A stretch of DNA of 64,000 nt, from the NCBI GenBank assembly GCA_937127125.1, contig CAKZLO010000039.1:1-64000 (forward strand). Reading direction: 5' to 3'. This document shows, piece by piece, positions 17,356 through 26,770 of this stretch. The translations under genes were made by a program, and so were the position numbers. Source of the DNA: an uncultured Ardenticatenia bacterium. GTDB lineage: Bacteria > Chloroflexota > Anaerolineae > 4572-78 > NAK82. Position 1 is the stretch's first letter, and each line of letters starts with the position of its first letter. The notes under the pieces were generated by a model. The model worked only from the letters and a program-made list of their open reading frames with translations. It had not been told where the DNA came from and did no database searches.

Positions 17356-18674
17356 TGAGGAAGCTCCCCCGGACAGTCAGCACTTTCATACTCTCAGTGA
17401 TATTGGGGACGATGGTCTGGTTTGTGGCGGTGCGCGAGCAGAACCCCCCAGTGGAAGCTGACTATGCACCCGCTATCCCGATCGAAATCGAGAACCTTCC
17501 TCCCGGCACAGTGATATTCGGTGATGTGCCGGACCGCGTGCAGTTACGGTTGATGGCGCCCCAGACCAGCTGGGATGGTATTTCGCCTGCCAAGTTTCGT
17601 GCTTGGATCGATCTGGCTGGTCTGGAGCCCGGTTTGCACGAAGTGCCTGTCCGAGTGCAGGTGGCTGATGCCGCAATTTCCATATTGGAGAAGCGTCCCG
17701 CCACAGTCAATGTCCGGCTCGAGAAACTGCTAGTGGCTGGAGTGCCCGTTCGCATCGAGGTGATCGACAGCGCGCCAATAGGCTACATCGCGCGCGCCCC
17801 GGTCTTTGCTCCCATTACTACAACGGTCAGTGGTGCGGCTCCTCAAGTTAGTCAGGTTAGCTATGCGGCGGGGGAAGTCTACCTGCGTGGCGCCAAGGAG
17901 ACTGTGCATCGCACTGTGGAGCTCTCGGCACGCAACGCCAACGGTGACCCGGTGACCCGTGTCGTGTTGGATCCAGCCCGTGTCACAGTGACAGTGCCCG
18001 TGGAACAGCGCTTTGGCTATCGTGATGTGTCTGTGCGTGTGCGTGTCAAGGGCGAAGTGGCTTCTGGCTACTGGATCAGCAACATCACGGTGTCTCCATC
18101 CACTGTGACTTTGGTGGGCAATCCCTCTGCCCTGAGGGAACTACCTGGATATATTGAGACAATGCCGGTGGATGTCACGAATGCCACAGCTAATGTCACC
18201 GAGCGTGTTGCGCTGGATCTACCTCAAGGTGTCTCGGTTGTGCAACCTGAATCGGGAGAGAGCCAGACCCTCGGAGGCGTGCAAGTGACGATTCAAGTAG
18301 CTGCCGTCGAAGGAGGTCAGACCGTTCAACGTAGAGTGCAGTTCCAGGGGTTGGCAGAAACTTTGTCGGCAGTGGCGCGTCCACCTCAAGTGGATGTTAT
18401 TTTGTCTGGTCCCTTGCCGCGCCTGCAGTCGCTCACCATTCAAGATGTGCAAGTGATCGCCAATCTATTTGGCCTTGGAGTCGGAACACACCAGGTCAAG
18501 CCGACAATTGTAGTACCTGAGTCGTTGCACGTCGAAAGTGTCATGCCTGAGACCATCGAGGTGCAGATCAGCTTGGCACCAGCCACTCTCACCCCAACGC
18601 CTACCAGCATACCGACGGCAACAGCTTTGCCTGCACAGACTCCTGTTACACCGACTGTACAGCCGGTGCAATGA
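17352..18674 (+). CDS. YbbR-domain protein, CdaR-type partner of diadenylate cyclase
   Basis: A 440-residue protein with a single N-terminal membrane helix (residues about 10-25, STFILSVILGTMVWFVAV) and an outward-facing region of several YbbR-like beta domains (visible as repeating PRVQLRLMAPQ / VPVRIEV / VSVRVRVKGEVASGYW / VTIQVAAVEG segments). The last 40 residues are a Pro/Thr linker (TPTPTSIPTATALPAQTP). In Firmicutes the CdaR protein modulates CdaA activity from outside the membrane. The gene overlaps dacA by four bases. The Pro/Thr tail is unusual for CdaR and may span or contact the cell envelope. Confidence 0.88.
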   Translation: MMRKLPRTVSTFILSVILGTMVWFVAVREQNPPVEADYAPAIPIEIENLPPGTVIFGDVPDRVQLRLMAPQTSWDGISPAKFRAWIDLAGLEPGLHEVPVRVQVADAAISILEKRPATVNVRLEKLLVAGVPVRIEVIDSAPIGYIARAPVFAPITTTVSGAAPQVSQVSYAAGEVYLRGAKETVHRTVELSARNANGDPVTRVVLDPARVTVTVPVEQRFGYRDVSVRVRVKGEVASGYWISNITVSPSTVTLVGNPSALRELPGYIETMPVDVTNATANVTERVALDLPQGVSVVQPESGESQTLGGVQVTIQVAAVEGGQTVQRRVQFQGLAETLSAVARPPQVDVILSGPLPRLQSLTIQDVQVIANLFGLGVGTHQVKPTIVVPESLHVESVMPETIEVQISLAPATLTPTPTSIPTATALPAQTPVTPTVQPVQ

Positions 18675-18697
18675 GGCATTTCTTCTATTCTTTCCTT

Positions 18698-19438
18698 CTA
18701 GCGACCTAAGCTCAGCCGATAGACAAGAGGCTTAGGGAAATCGAGGGCCAGCATAGCTTCCTGGGTACGTTCAATGGGGTAATCCACGCGAAAATGCTCG
18801 AGAATGCGTCTCTCACAGTCAAGAATTATGTAGCTCGCACGTGGATCACCATCGCGTGGCTGCCCCACACTGCCCGGGTTGATGATGAGAGACACACCAG
18901 GCAACGAACGGGCACTGGAGTCGGCGCACAAGGGTATCTCATAGCACAGAACATTGGCGGTGTCGGGTGCTTGGAATATTACCGGTTCATGCGTGTGTCC
19001 AAGCAAGCAGTAACGCGTGGAGAAGTGTTTCAGGGCAATGGTAGCATCTACGCTGTTTAGCACGTATTCCCAGATAGGATATCGTGGGCTGCCATGCACC
19101 AGAGTGAAATCTTCCTCTGCGACCATCCTCTCGCTGAGCGACTCCAGAAAGCGCATGTGGAGAGGATTTAGAACTGCCCGCGTCCATACCAGAACACGCG
19201 AGGCATGAACATTGAAGTAATCGAGCTCCAGTTTGCCCAGCACGGCCCAGTCATGATTACCTGCGACGCCCAGACAGTGCAGGCCTGCTAAGATCTCAAT
19301 GCACTCATTAGGGTGAGGGCCATATCCCACGACGTCGCCCAGATACCACGTGTGATCATAGCGTCCTTGCGCATGCTCCAATACTGCCTGCAAAGCATAC
19401 AGGTTGGCATGGATGTCAGAGAGTACCAGGTAACGCAT
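18698..19438 (-). CDS. Calcineurin-like metallophosphoesterase
   Basis: The 246-residue protein shows the metallophosphoesterase motifs in order: SDIHAN (residues 7-12), GDVVGYG (34-40), GNHDW (60-64), GHTHEP and NPGSVGQPRDG. These resemble YfcE/DUF2436-type phosphodiesterases of the bacterial 'GDxxGYG' group. The substrate (cyclic nucleotide, phosphodiester or nucleotide) is not fixed by the sequence. It is convergent with the YbbR gene, with only 23 bases between the stops. The start ATG is the natural family start (MRYLVLSDIHAN). Confidence 0.9.
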   Translation of the reverse strand: MRYLVLSDIHANLYALQAVLEHAQGRYDHTWYLGDVVGYGPHPNECIEILAGLHCLGVAGNHDWAVLGKLELDYFNVHASRVLVWTRAVLNPLHMRFLESLSERMVAEEDFTLVHGSPRYPIWEYVLNSVDATIALKHFSTRYCLLGHTHEPVIFQAPDTANVLCYEIPLCADSSARSLPGVSLIINPGSVGQPRDGDPRASYIILDCERRILEHFRVDYPIERTQEAMLALDFPKPLVYRLSLGR

Positions 19439-19538
19439 AGTCCGTACCGTGCTATCTGGTGCAGCTACCTCACCAATGGGGAATTTGCCCGGTCTAACAC
19501 TGGTGCTAAGGCAACGTGGTGATTGTCCGGGGCGACGG

Positions 19539-19892
19539 CTAAGAGCCTGTGCCTATACTGGCGAACAGCTCCTGGAGCTTCATCGCCTTGTTCATATCAC
19601 CCTGGAGCTTGAGTTTGCCCTGCATAAATGCCACCACCGGTTGGAGCTCGCCTTTGACCATTTTGATAAAATCGGCAGCATCCATCGTGATGGTAACATC
19701 CGGTTTCTGGGAGAGTCCCTCCGTGACGGTACATTTCTGATCGGCGATAGTCAGTGTCCAGTCACCGCCATCCTCTCCGCTCAGGCGAAACTGGAATTGA
19801 GCGCGCAGATTGCCCGCCTTCTCTGAGGGAAACGCTGTCACCATTTCATTAAAGACATTGGCAACGTTCATAGGATAAGTATCTCCTGTCAA
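19539..19892 (-). CDS. SCP2 sterol-carrier-like domain protein
   Basis: The 117-residue protein has the SCP2 fold pattern: a strand-rich N-terminal part (LRAQFQFRLSGEDGGDWTLTIADQKCTVTEG) and the family core PDVTITMDAADFIKMVKGELQPVVAFMQGKLKLQGDMNKAMKLQELF. Such domains bind lipids or other hydrophobic ligands in the cytoplasm. It starts at the ATG at 19892 with GGAGATAC a few bases upstream. The 100 bases that separate it from the metallophosphoesterase gene leave open whether they share a transcript. The ligand is not known. Confidence 0.88.
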   Translation of the reverse strand: MTGDTYPMNVANVFNEMVTAFPSEKAGNLRAQFQFRLSGEDGGDWTLTIADQKCTVTEGLSQKPDVTITMDAADFIKMVKGELQPVVAFMQGKLKLQGDMNKAMKLQELFASIGTGS

Positions 19893-20198
19893 CCTGTTTT
19901 GCCTTGCCAGAAGAAGGTAATACCTCTTACAACATGCGAGACGTGCTCAGACAGTGACCAATATAGTACATGTAGATGGGTGTGTCAATGCCAACAATGA
20001 GCTTTTAAGAGGGCTATCAACTGCACAGGTTTGCCTGAGAATGAGCCAAGGGCGGGGTCAGCTCAGGCATATGCATGTTTCTTTAACAAATGGAGATTGC
20101 GAGCGAATGCTATGCAATTGCCTCGATGCGTGGTAGAATTGCCCCCATTAGACTGACCTGCATTGTGTGGCATTCTGCTGTTTCGAGGTGAAGAGAGC
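19893..20198. other. Divergent intergenic region
   Basis: It separates the SCP2 gene (minus) from pheA (plus). A TAGAAT hexamer at 20134-20139 could be a -10 box for pheA but the -35 is poor. No attenuator-like leader peptide rich in Phe codons was seen. Confidence 0.35.
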
Positions 20199-21089
20199 AT
20201 GCCAGTTGTAGCATTCCCGGGCACACATGGCGCCTATGCGGAGAGTGCCATCTTTCAGTACTTCGGCGACCAGACCCCTACCCTCCCATGCCACTCGCTC
20301 GAGAGCGTGTTCGACGCGGTAGAGACGGGCCAGGCAGAGCTGGGTATGTTGCCGGTTGAGAATGCATTAGTGGGCTCATGGCCGCACGTCTATGAGCTGC
20401 TATTGGAGCGTGACTTGCGCATCCGAGCCGAGGTCATTATGCGCATCCGCTACACACTGATGGCCACGCCGGGTGTTAAACTGAGTGATCTGAAACGCGT
20501 GCGCTCCACTCCTCAGGCACTTGCCCAGTGTGAGAAATTCCTCGGTCGTTATGGCCTGCAGCCCCTCCCTGCCTTTGACACGGCCAGCAGTGCACAGGAG
20601 CTGGCTCAAAATCCGCAACCCGATTTGGGGGTCATTGGCAATGAGCTGGCAGCGCGCGTCTATGGGTTGGACGTGTTGGAAGCTGAGATTGAAGGAGCAC
20701 CTTTCAATTTCACGCGCTTCTTCGTGCTGGGCGACGAGGATCCACCCCGTGCTCAGCGCAGCAAAACCTCCCTAATCTTTGGTGTGCGCCACGCTCCTCA
20801 CCAACCGGGTTCTTTATATCGCTGCTTGGGCGAGTTTGCTGAGCGCAACATTAACCTGACCAAGATCGAGTCGAGGCCGCGGCGCAACCGCCCATGGGAC
20901 TATTTATTCTATTTGGACTTCGAGGGTCACTGGCAGGAACCAGCTGCCGAGGCAGCATTGCTTGGCCTGTTGCGGCGAGCGAGCTTTGTCAAGCTGCTCG
21001 GATGTTACCCGATGGCGACCACACCCCATCCCGAGCGAGAGGAGGAGACAACAGGCGAAGGAGACACGCACAATATGCTGGACCTATGA
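20199..21089 (+). CDS. pheA: Prephenate dehydratase
   Basis: This 296-residue enzyme converts prephenate to phenylpyruvate in phenylalanine synthesis. The prephenate-dehydratase domain (1-180) has the start [14 protein letters not shown], the conserved 'PVENALVGS' and 'NFTRFFVLG' (Thr-Arg-Phe motif). A C-terminal ACT domain follows with [33 protein letters not shown], the phenylalanine feedback site. I start at the ATG at 20199 with GAGGTG nine bases upstream, rather than at an earlier GTG at 20163. It overlaps the DAHP synthase gene by four bases. No chorismate mutase domain is attached. Confidence 0.94.
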   Translation: MPVVAFPGTHGAYAESAIFQYFGDQTPTLPCHSLESVFDAVETGQAELGMLPVENALVGSWPHVYELLLERDLRIRAEVIMRIRYTLMATPGVKLSDLKRVRSTPQALAQCEKFLGRYGLQPLPAFDTASSAQELAQNPQPDLGVIGNELAARVYGLDVLEAEIEGAPFNFTRFFVLGDEDPPRAQRSKTSLIFGVRHAPHQPGSLYRCLGEFAERNINLTKIESRPRRNRPWDYLFYLDFEGHWQEPAAEAALLGLLRRASFVKLLGCYPMATTPHPEREEETTGEGDTHNMLDL

Positions 21090-22105
21090 TCATCTTGATG
21101 CAACCTGAAGCTACCCCTTTTCAAGTGGATAATGTTCTGGCATTTGTCCAGTCCAAAGGCTGGCAGACTTGTCTGACATGCAGCTCTGGTCAGATCATCA
21201 TCGGCCTGCAAGGCAACGGACAGCCGATCGATCCGTTCTACATCGAGCAGATGCCAGGCGTTGCCGACACGATGGCAATTACTCAGCGTTACAAGCTCGC
21301 TAGCCGTGCTTTTCGTCCCACGTCCACCACTTTCCGCGTTGGTGGATTCACCGTTGGGGGCATGCACCTGACAATTGTCGCGGGGCCGTGCAGTGTTGAA
21401 AGTCGCACGCAGCTCTTGGAAGTCGCTCATGCGGTGAAAGAAGCAGGCGCGACAATGTTGCGTGGTGGTGCCTTCAAACCTCGAACATCTCCGTATAGCT
21501 TCCAAGGACTCGGGGAGAAAGGGCTGGAACTGCTGGCTGAAGCGCGCGAAGTGACAGGTTTGCCCGTCGTCACCGAGGTCATGTCGCCGCGTAAGGTTGC
21601 CCTGGTGGCCATCTATGCGGATGTGCTGCAGATCGGGGCGCGCAATATGCAGAATTTCGATCTGCTCAATGCAGTGGGTGAAGCGCACAAACCTGTGTTG
21701 CTCAAACGAGGGCCCTCCGCTACAGTGGAAGATCTGCTGATGGCAGCGGAGTATATCTTGGCACACGGTAATGACCGCATCATATTGTGCGAACGGGGTA
21801 TTCGCACCTTCGACAACAAGTTCACACGCAACTCATTCGACGTTAATGCCATCCCTGTGCTCAAGCAGCTCAGCCATCTGCCTGTGATCGCTGACCCCAG
21901 CCACGCCACGGGTGTACAACGCTATGTCCAGCCTGTTGCGCTGGCCGCGATTGCAGCTGGGGCGGACGGTTTGATGGTAGAGGTACACCCCTATCCAGAG
22001 CAGGCTCTCTCTGACGGCGACCAATCGCTCACCCCAGAAGAGTTCGCACGTCTGATCGCTGCTGCCAGACGAATGGCAGAGGCAGTCGAACGGGGAATCG
22101 CGTAA
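21086..22105 (+). CDS. aroF: 3-deoxy-7-phosphoheptulonate (DAHP) synthase, type I-beta
   Basis: The 339-residue enzyme condenses phosphoenolpyruvate and erythrose 4-phosphate in the first step of aromatic amino acid synthesis. Residues 1-70 form a ferredoxin-like regulatory domain ([17 protein letters not shown]). The catalytic barrel follows with [46 protein letters not shown] and DPSHATG. This is the Thermotoga/Bacillus-like I-beta type with an N-terminal domain for feedback control. It starts at the ATG at 21086, overlapping the pheA stop (ATGA), so the first and a late step of phenylalanine synthesis are coupled. Confidence 0.94.
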   Translation: MIILMQPEATPFQVDNVLAFVQSKGWQTCLTCSSGQIIIGLQGNGQPIDPFYIEQMPGVADTMAITQRYKLASRAFRPTSTTFRVGGFTVGGMHLTIVAGPCSVESRTQLLEVAHAVKEAGATMLRGGAFKPRTSPYSFQGLGEKGLELLAEAREVTGLPVVTEVMSPRKVALVAIYADVLQIGARNMQNFDLLNAVGEAHKPVLLKRGPSATVEDLLMAAEYILAHGNDRIILCERGIRTFDNKFTRNSFDVNAIPVLKQLSHLPVIADPSHATGVQRYVQPVALAAIAAGADGLMVEVHPYPEQALSDGDQSLTPEEFARLIAAARRMAEAVERGIA

Positions 22106-22116
22106 GCACTACAGCC

Positions 22117-22139
22117 CGTGCTAGATGTGCTCCAGCACG
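22117..22139. terminator. Possible small terminator between convergent genes
   Basis: CGTGCT (22117-22122) and AGCACG (22134-22139) can pair around an 11-base loop. An alternative tighter hairpin GTGCT-CC-AGCAC lies inside. There is no T run on either side, so this is weak evidence; its place between the convergent aroF and nadD genes is what makes it worth noting. Confidence 0.3.
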
Positions 22140-22175
22140 TGTCTGTCCCATCTTGCAGGCAGCCGGCTTACCCGC

Positions 22176-22781
22176 TTAGGATTGACGATACAACTGATGC
22201 TCAGTGATATAGCGTACCACGGCTTCGGGTGTCTGGTAACGGATAGAGTGTCCTTCGCGCACGCGACGCTGTAGATCGCTCGACGAGATACCCAACGCTG
22301 GCATCTCAATCAACTCCAGCCGACCTGTCAAACCAGGCAAAGACTGTTCCAAACTGGCTAGATCAACCGGGTAGCATGGTCGAACCACAACCGCCAGACG
22401 ACACATCTGGATGAGTTGGGCTGGTTCGTGCCATGTGGGAAGTTGAGTTAGCGAATCAGCCCCGATGATGAGGAACATTTCCTCGGCGCCAATGGCATAC
22501 TGCTCGCGAATCAGCTGGACCATATCTACAGTGTAATGGGGACCTGGACGATCGAGGTCTACAGTGGAAAGGGCAAAGCTAGGATTATCAGCAATGGCCA
22601 GCCGCACCATTGCCACACGGTGGGCAACAGGGAGCACATGCATCTGTTGCTTGTGCGGTGGGAGCGCTGCAGGAGCAAAGAGAACCTGATCAAGGTGCAA
22701 GCTTTCGCACGTTGTCTCAGCTGCCAGCAAATGTCCAAAGTGGATGGGATCAAACGTGCCACCCAACACGCCTAGCCGCAT
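22176..22781 (-). CDS. nadD: Nicotinate-nucleotide adenylyltransferase
   Basis: The 201-residue enzyme transfers AMP to nicotinate mononucleotide in NAD synthesis. The nucleotidyltransferase motif GGTFDPIHFGHL is at the start and the ISSSDLQRRVREG motif near the end, both typical of NadD. The ATG at 22781 has GGAG five bases upstream; a GTG two codons earlier overlapping the rimM stop is also possible. It is the last gene of the ffh operon, an arrangement often seen in Chloroflexota and Firmicutes for ribosome-maturation genes, though nadD itself is more often next to obg. Confidence 0.93.
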   Translation of the reverse strand: MRLGVLGGTFDPIHFGHLLAAETTCESLHLDQVLFAPAALPPHKQQMHVLPVAHRVAMVRLAIADNPSFALSTVDLDRPGPHYTVDMVQLIREQYAIGAEEMFLIIGADSLTQLPTWHEPAQLIQMCRLAVVVRPCYPVDLASLEQSLPGLTGRLELIEMPALGISSSDLQRRVREGHSIRYQTPEAVVRYITEHQLYRQS

Positions 22782-22783
22782 GC

Positions 22784-23374
22784 TCACTCCATGAGTCCAG
22801 GTAGAAGCTCTACGATAACGCGCCCGGCGGTCAGGTCGATCTGTTTGATAACCTGACTGATGGCAGGCAGCAAAATTTCGCCACGTGTACTTTGGACGAC
22901 ATATACATCATTGGCAGCGGTGAAGAGGACATCGCTGATGCGGCCGATCTCTTCACCTTCGGTCGTAATCACATCCAGTCCTATCAGCTCATGGGAGTAG
23001 TAGGTACCTTCGGGCAAGGGTCTGGCCTCCTCGATGGGAATTTGGACAAACATCTCACGCAATGCCTCGGCAGCGGTGCGGTCGGGACAACCTTCAAAGG
23101 ACAACAACACCCATTCGCGATGCCAGCGTCTGGTGCGCACGCGATATGGTGTAGCGCGCCAGTTGTCGTACCCCAAGTACACAACTTCCAACACGTCGAA
23201 GCGCTCTGGGAAGTCTGTGATTACCTCGATGAGCACTTCTCCGCGCACGCCGTGGGGGCGCAGGATACGCCCGATCGCGATAAAACGGGGCTCAGCCGTC
23301 CCTCGCGTCTCGACCGAGCCCCTGCTCTCCTCTGCGCCACTGTCAGGGGGGAACTCTTCGTACCGGGTTCCCAC
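22784..23374 (-). CDS. rimM: Ribosome maturation factor RimM
   Basis: The 196-residue protein helps assemble the head of the 30S subunit, binding ribosomal protein S19. After a 28-residue polar N-terminal extension, the RimM domain begins at FIAIGRILRPHGVRGEVLIEVITDFPERF and the C-terminal PRC barrel is visible as LIGLDVITTEGEEIGRISDVLFTAANDVYVV. The start is a GTG that shares one base with the khpA stop (TAGTGG), so the genes are tightly coupled. An internal start closer to the domain is possible because the extension is low in conserved residues. Confidence 0.92.
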   Translation of the reverse strand: MGTRYEEFPPDSGAEESRGSVETRGTAEPRFIAIGRILRPHGVRGEVLIEVITDFPERFDVLEVVYLGYDNWRATPYRVRTRRWHREWVLLSFEGCPDRTAAEALREMFVQIPIEEARPLPEGTYYSHELIGLDVITTEGEEIGRISDVLFTAANDVYVVQSTRGEILLPAISQVIKQIDLTAGRVIVELLPGLME

Positions 23375-23610
23375 TAGACGATCTCCAACGTAGCACGTCG
23401 TCCGTCTTTTGTGGCAGCGACACGCAGAAGAATGCGCATGGCATTGACCACCCGACCTTGCTTGCCAATAATGCGCCCCATGTCATCAGGAGCTACACTC
23501 AATCTGTAGGTGACCGTGCCTGCCTTCTCGACCTCGTGTACCACCACCGCATCTGGATTGTTGACCAACGACTTGGCCATGTACTCGATGAGTTCCTTCA
23601 TTGTGGACAT
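23374..23610 (-). CDS. khpA: KH-domain RNA-binding protein KhpA
   Basis: The 78-residue single-KH protein carries the GRIIGKQGRVVNAMRILL loop with the GXXG motif (Gly-Lys-Gln-Gly). KhpA/YlqC proteins bind RNA and, with KhpB, affect cell elongation in Gram-positives. I start at the ATG at 23610 (MSTMKELIEYM), which has AAGGAGG eight bases upstream; the open frame continues upstream to 23682 without support. It lies between rpsP and rimM, the standard neighbourhood. Confidence 0.93.
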   Translation of the reverse strand: MSTMKELIEYMAKSLVNNPDAVVVHEVEKAGTVTYRLSVAPDDMGRIIGKQGRVVNAMRILLRVAATKDGRRATLEIV

Positions 23611-23760
23611 AGAGGTAACCTCCTTCGACGTCGAGAGCAAAACGGGTGTAGGGTCGAGTGCTCGCGCAATGTGAACAGGCACACACCTTGTTCAATAACT
23701 GTCCACGATACAGAAAGCTACCGAATATATTCCGTCTGCCTGGTGGACAGCCCGAGGTAT

Positions 23761-24096
23761 CTATGCGGATGTCTCGGCTGTCTCTCTGCCTGCTGCAACG
23801 CCAGCTTCTTGTGACCCTGTCTGTAACGCTTCGCCCTGTTTGAGACGGGCCAGACGATCCAGTGTCCCCTGCCTTTTCAGCATTGCCGCCACCACCTCGG
23901 TGGGCTGAGCCCCCTTGGACAGCCAATAAAGGGCACGTTCTTCATCAATCTGCACCGTGGGAGGATCCGTGCGTGGGTTATAGAATCCAATCCTTTCCAC
24001 AAAGCGACCATCACGCGGTGCGCGCGAATCTGCTACCACTACCCGGTAGCTCGGCTGTTTCTTAGCCCCAACACGTGCTAATCGGATTCTGAGCAT
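23761..24096 (-). CDS. rpsP: 30S ribosomal protein S16
   Basis: The first 80 residues are a standard S16 ([67 protein letters not shown]). It has a C-terminal tail of about 30 residues rich in Ala and Glu, longer than in E. coli. S16 binds 16S rRNA early in 30S assembly. It lies 83 bases past ffh and 150 bases before khpA. Confidence 0.96.
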   Translation of the reverse strand: MLRIRLARVGAKKQPSYRVVVADSRAPRDGRFVERIGFYNPRTDPPTVQIDEERALYWLSKGAQPTEVVAAMLKRQGTLDRLARLKQGEALQTGSQEAGVAAGRETAETSA

Positions 24097-24179
24097 ATCG
24101 TCCTGTGTTAGCCTCCATAATGAAAGTGAACAGTGTGCTAGATAAATAGTGACTTGTTTGGGACACGCAATTCTCGGCT

Positions 24180-25520
24180 TTATCGTAACCCTAGCCCGCT
24201 GAGAAAGCTGCCCAATCCACGTTGCTTGCGGATGTCCCCGAGTTGCTTCATCATACGCTGCATTTGGCGAAATTGCACAAGCAATTCATTGACCTCTTGC
24301 ACGGAGGTGCCGCTTCCCTGCGCCACGCGACGCTTGCGGCTGGCATTCAGCAACCTGGGATTACGCCGCTCTTCCCTGGTCATTGAGCTGATGATTGCCT
24401 CGGTGCGTTTAAGCTGAGTGTCAGTTACCTCCGGCGTTATATCGCGTGCCAGCCGTGACATCCCCGGTAACAACTCAAGCAGCTGATGCAACGGCCCCAT
24501 CTTCTTGATCTCGCGCAGCTGCCCCAGGAAATCCTCCAGATCAAATTCTCCTGCAAGAAGACGTTCGCCAGCCTTTATAGCCCTTTCCTGATCCAGCGAC
24601 GACTGAGCTCGTTCGATCAGGGTGAGCACATCGCCCATGCCCAGAATACGTGATGCCAGGCGATCGGGGTGGAAAGGCTCCAGATCCGAAGGCTTTTCCC
24701 CCACACCTAGAAACTTGATCGGCACTCCCGTCACGGAACGGATTGATATTGCTGCTCCGCCTCGTGCATCCCCATCCACTTTGGTCAAGATAAGGCCGGT
24801 CAGACCGACATGTTGGTGAAAGCTCTCAGCGACACGCACAGCATCCTGGCCGGTCATGGCGTCGGCTACCAACAACACCTCGCGCGGATTGGTTTTGGAC
24901 TTAACTTGAACCAGCTCGCGCATCAGCTCCTCATCGATGTGCAGACGGCCAGCCGTGTCCAGGATGACCACATCATGCGCCTGTTGCCGCGCGACTTTTA
25001 GCGCATTGGCGCAAATGTCCGGTGGTGGTACACGCCCATCTTCGGCGTGCACTGGAATGTCCAGCTGACGCCCCAACACCTGTAACTGCTCGATGGCTGC
25101 CGGACGCCGTGTGTCTGCGGCCACCAACAGAGGGCGATGGTTCGACTTTTTCAACAGCAGCGCCAGCTTAGCTGCCGTGGTTGTCTTGCCAGAACCCTGC
25201 AACCCGATCAGCATCACCACATGTGGCGTCGGGCCATCCAGGTTCAGACGAGCAGGCGCACCCAGCGTGGCGATCAGCTCTTCATGCACAATCTTGATCA
25301 CCTGTTGTGCTGGCGTGAGGCTGCGCATAACCTCGGCGCCCACGGCCCGCTCGCGCACGCGCCCAATGAAGTCCTTGACTACCTTGAAGTTGACGTCGGA
25401 CTCCAGGAGCGCGAGACGCACCTCACGCAGGGCAGCATCTACGTCTGCCTCGCTGAGCTTGCCCCGGTTGGAGATCTGCTTGAAAACCTTTTGGAGTTTA
25501 TCTTGCAGACTTTCAAACAT
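24180..25520 (-). CDS. ffh: Signal recognition particle protein Ffh (SRP54)
   Basis: This 446-residue GTPase binds signal sequences as they leave the ribosome and delivers the complex to FtsY. The N domain (1-85) is followed by the G domain with [40 protein letters not shown], and a C-terminal M domain rich in methionine from about residue 320, ending with [10 protein letters not shown]. The start [16 protein letters not shown] is the family start. It is the first gene of the operon, with a promoter 24 bases upstream. The 4.5S RNA gene was not found nearby. Confidence 0.97.
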   Translation of the reverse strand: MFESLQDKLQKVFKQISNRGKLSEADVDAALREVRLALLESDVNFKVVKDFIGRVRERAVGAEVMRSLTPAQQVIKIVHEELIATLGAPARLNLDGPTPHVVMLIGLQGSGKTTTAAKLALLLKKSNHRPLLVAADTRRPAAIEQLQVLGRQLDIPVHAEDGRVPPPDICANALKVARQQAHDVVILDTAGRLHIDEELMRELVQVKSKTNPREVLLVADAMTGQDAVRVAESFHQHVGLTGLILTKVDGDARGGAAISIRSVTGVPIKFLGVGEKPSDLEPFHPDRLASRILGMGDVLTLIERAQSSLDQERAIKAGERLLAGEFDLEDFLGQLREIKKMGPLHQLLELLPGMSRLARDITPEVTDTQLKRTEAIISSMTREERRNPRLLNASRKRRVAQGSGTSVQEVNELLVQFRQMQRMMKQLGDIRKQRGLGSFLSGLGLR

Positions 25521-25543
25521 AACGCGATTATCCTAAGCTACTA

Positions 25544-25572
25544 ATCTTAGACTCCATTCACATTTTAGTCAA
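25544..25572 (-). promoter_or_regulatory. Promoter of the ffh operon
   Basis: On the minus strand TTGACT (25572-25567) and TAAGAT (25549-25544) are spaced by 17 bases. Each differs by one or two bases from consensus. They lie directly upstream of the ffh start codon at 25520, giving a short leader. Confidence 0.6.
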
Positions 25573-25681
25573 ATACATCCGTTGAGCACTGAAGCGGGCC
25601 CGGATTGTCCCCTTTATCGATGTACTTTATCCGGTGAGGATGTGGGCAATTGTCAATCTTGTGACCTTGAAAAATGCTTTC

Positions 25682-26770
25682 CTACTTTCCGAACCGGGGC
25701 AACAGACGTCGCATCACCCGCCGTATGGTTGGCAAGTGCAAGAGCATATTCGCATAGCTGGCATTGGCCATTGGGCATGCACACTCACGCTGATAAATGC
25801 TGCGGCGGAGTTTTCGCATAGGCTCGCTTTGCCAGACAGCGTACAGGCTGTAGCCGTGCTCTCGCAAATTGCCCGCCGGTTCGGCACGGACGCAGCAGCT
25901 CCAGACATCTCCATTTGGAGCAATATGACCGCTGGCCCAGCCAGCATAGCAGGGTATGACTTGCCGCTTTTCAAACAGGATACGCTTGGCCAGTTGATAA
26001 TACTCTGCCCGGAAGGCCTGGGTAACGCGTGCCCTGCCATATCGAGCAGCTTGACTCGCCTGTCGAGTGAGAAAATCTGCCAAGGGGGCATACTCCGTCG
26101 CTGCAGGAGTAATTTGCCAGCCGACGGTGTCCAGTTCCACACGTTCCTCCGCGATCTCGGTGATGTAGCTGTCCGGATGCAAGGGCTCCAGCGCAGCATA
26201 CAGCTCGGGGAAACGCTGTACGTTGAACTTGCTGATGACCGTGTGTATTGTCAAGAGGAGGTTGGGATGGTGAGGTTGTAATTCCTTCAGTGCATACCAC
26301 GTTTTCAGCGCGCGTTGCCAGTTGCCTGGCACTCCTCGCAGTATATCATGCCGTTCTCCAATTTCATCCAGTGACAGGTTGATCCCGATCTGGGTCCGAG
26401 GAGCTTCGGTGCACATGCGTCTCACATTTTCGACAATGCGGTCGGTGAGCAATCCGTTGGTGGGAATGGTAATTACAGACGGCCGGCAATGCCGATATGC
26501 GCTCAGCACAATCTCACTGAGATCGTGGCGCAGGAATGGTTCGCCGCCAGTAAAGGTGACATACACTGGTGCGTGACCAAGTTGCGCAAAGACATGCTCC
26601 CATTCCGCCGCTGTCATCTCCTCGGATGGTTTGCGCCACACCCCGCAGGTCTGACAGCGTGAATTGCAACGGAAGCTAACGCTCACCACCAGGCTGAACG
26701 GCAGCAGGACAGGCCAACCAAAGCGGTGGAAAGACCAGAAGAGGGGCACCTTAGACAGAAGAGATAACAT
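25682..26770 (-). CDS. Radical SAM protein with SPASM-like cysteine tail
   Basis: The 362-residue protein has the radical SAM cluster motif Cys35-X3-Cys39-X2-Cys42 ([11 protein letters not shown]) and the GGEPFLR motif. The C-terminal region has further cysteines ([22 protein letters not shown] ... RECACPMAN) in the arrangement of SPASM or twitch domains that hold extra iron-sulfur clusters. Such enzymes modify peptides, cofactors or lipids; the substrate here is unknown. It starts at the last base of the upstream Amt-like gene's stop codon, so the two are translationally coupled. Residues 8-30 are hydrophobic ([20 protein letters not shown]), possibly placing it at the membrane. Confidence 0.88.
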   Translation of the reverse strand: MLSLLSKVPLFWSFHRFGWPVLLPFSLVVSVSFRCNSRCQTCGVWRKPSEEMTAAEWEHVFAQLGHAPVYVTFTGGEPFLRHDLSEIVLSAYRHCRPSVITIPTNGLLTDRIVENVRRMCTEAPRTQIGINLSLDEIGERHDILRGVPGNWQRALKTWYALKELQPHHPNLLLTIHTVISKFNVQRFPELYAALEPLHPDSYITEIAEERVELDTVGWQITPAATEYAPLADFLTRQASQAARYGRARVTQAFRAEYYQLAKRILFEKRQVIPCYAGWASGHIAPNGDVWSCCVRAEPAGNLREHGYSLYAVWQSEPMRKLRRSIYQRECACPMANASYANMLLHLPTIRRVMRRLLPRFGK

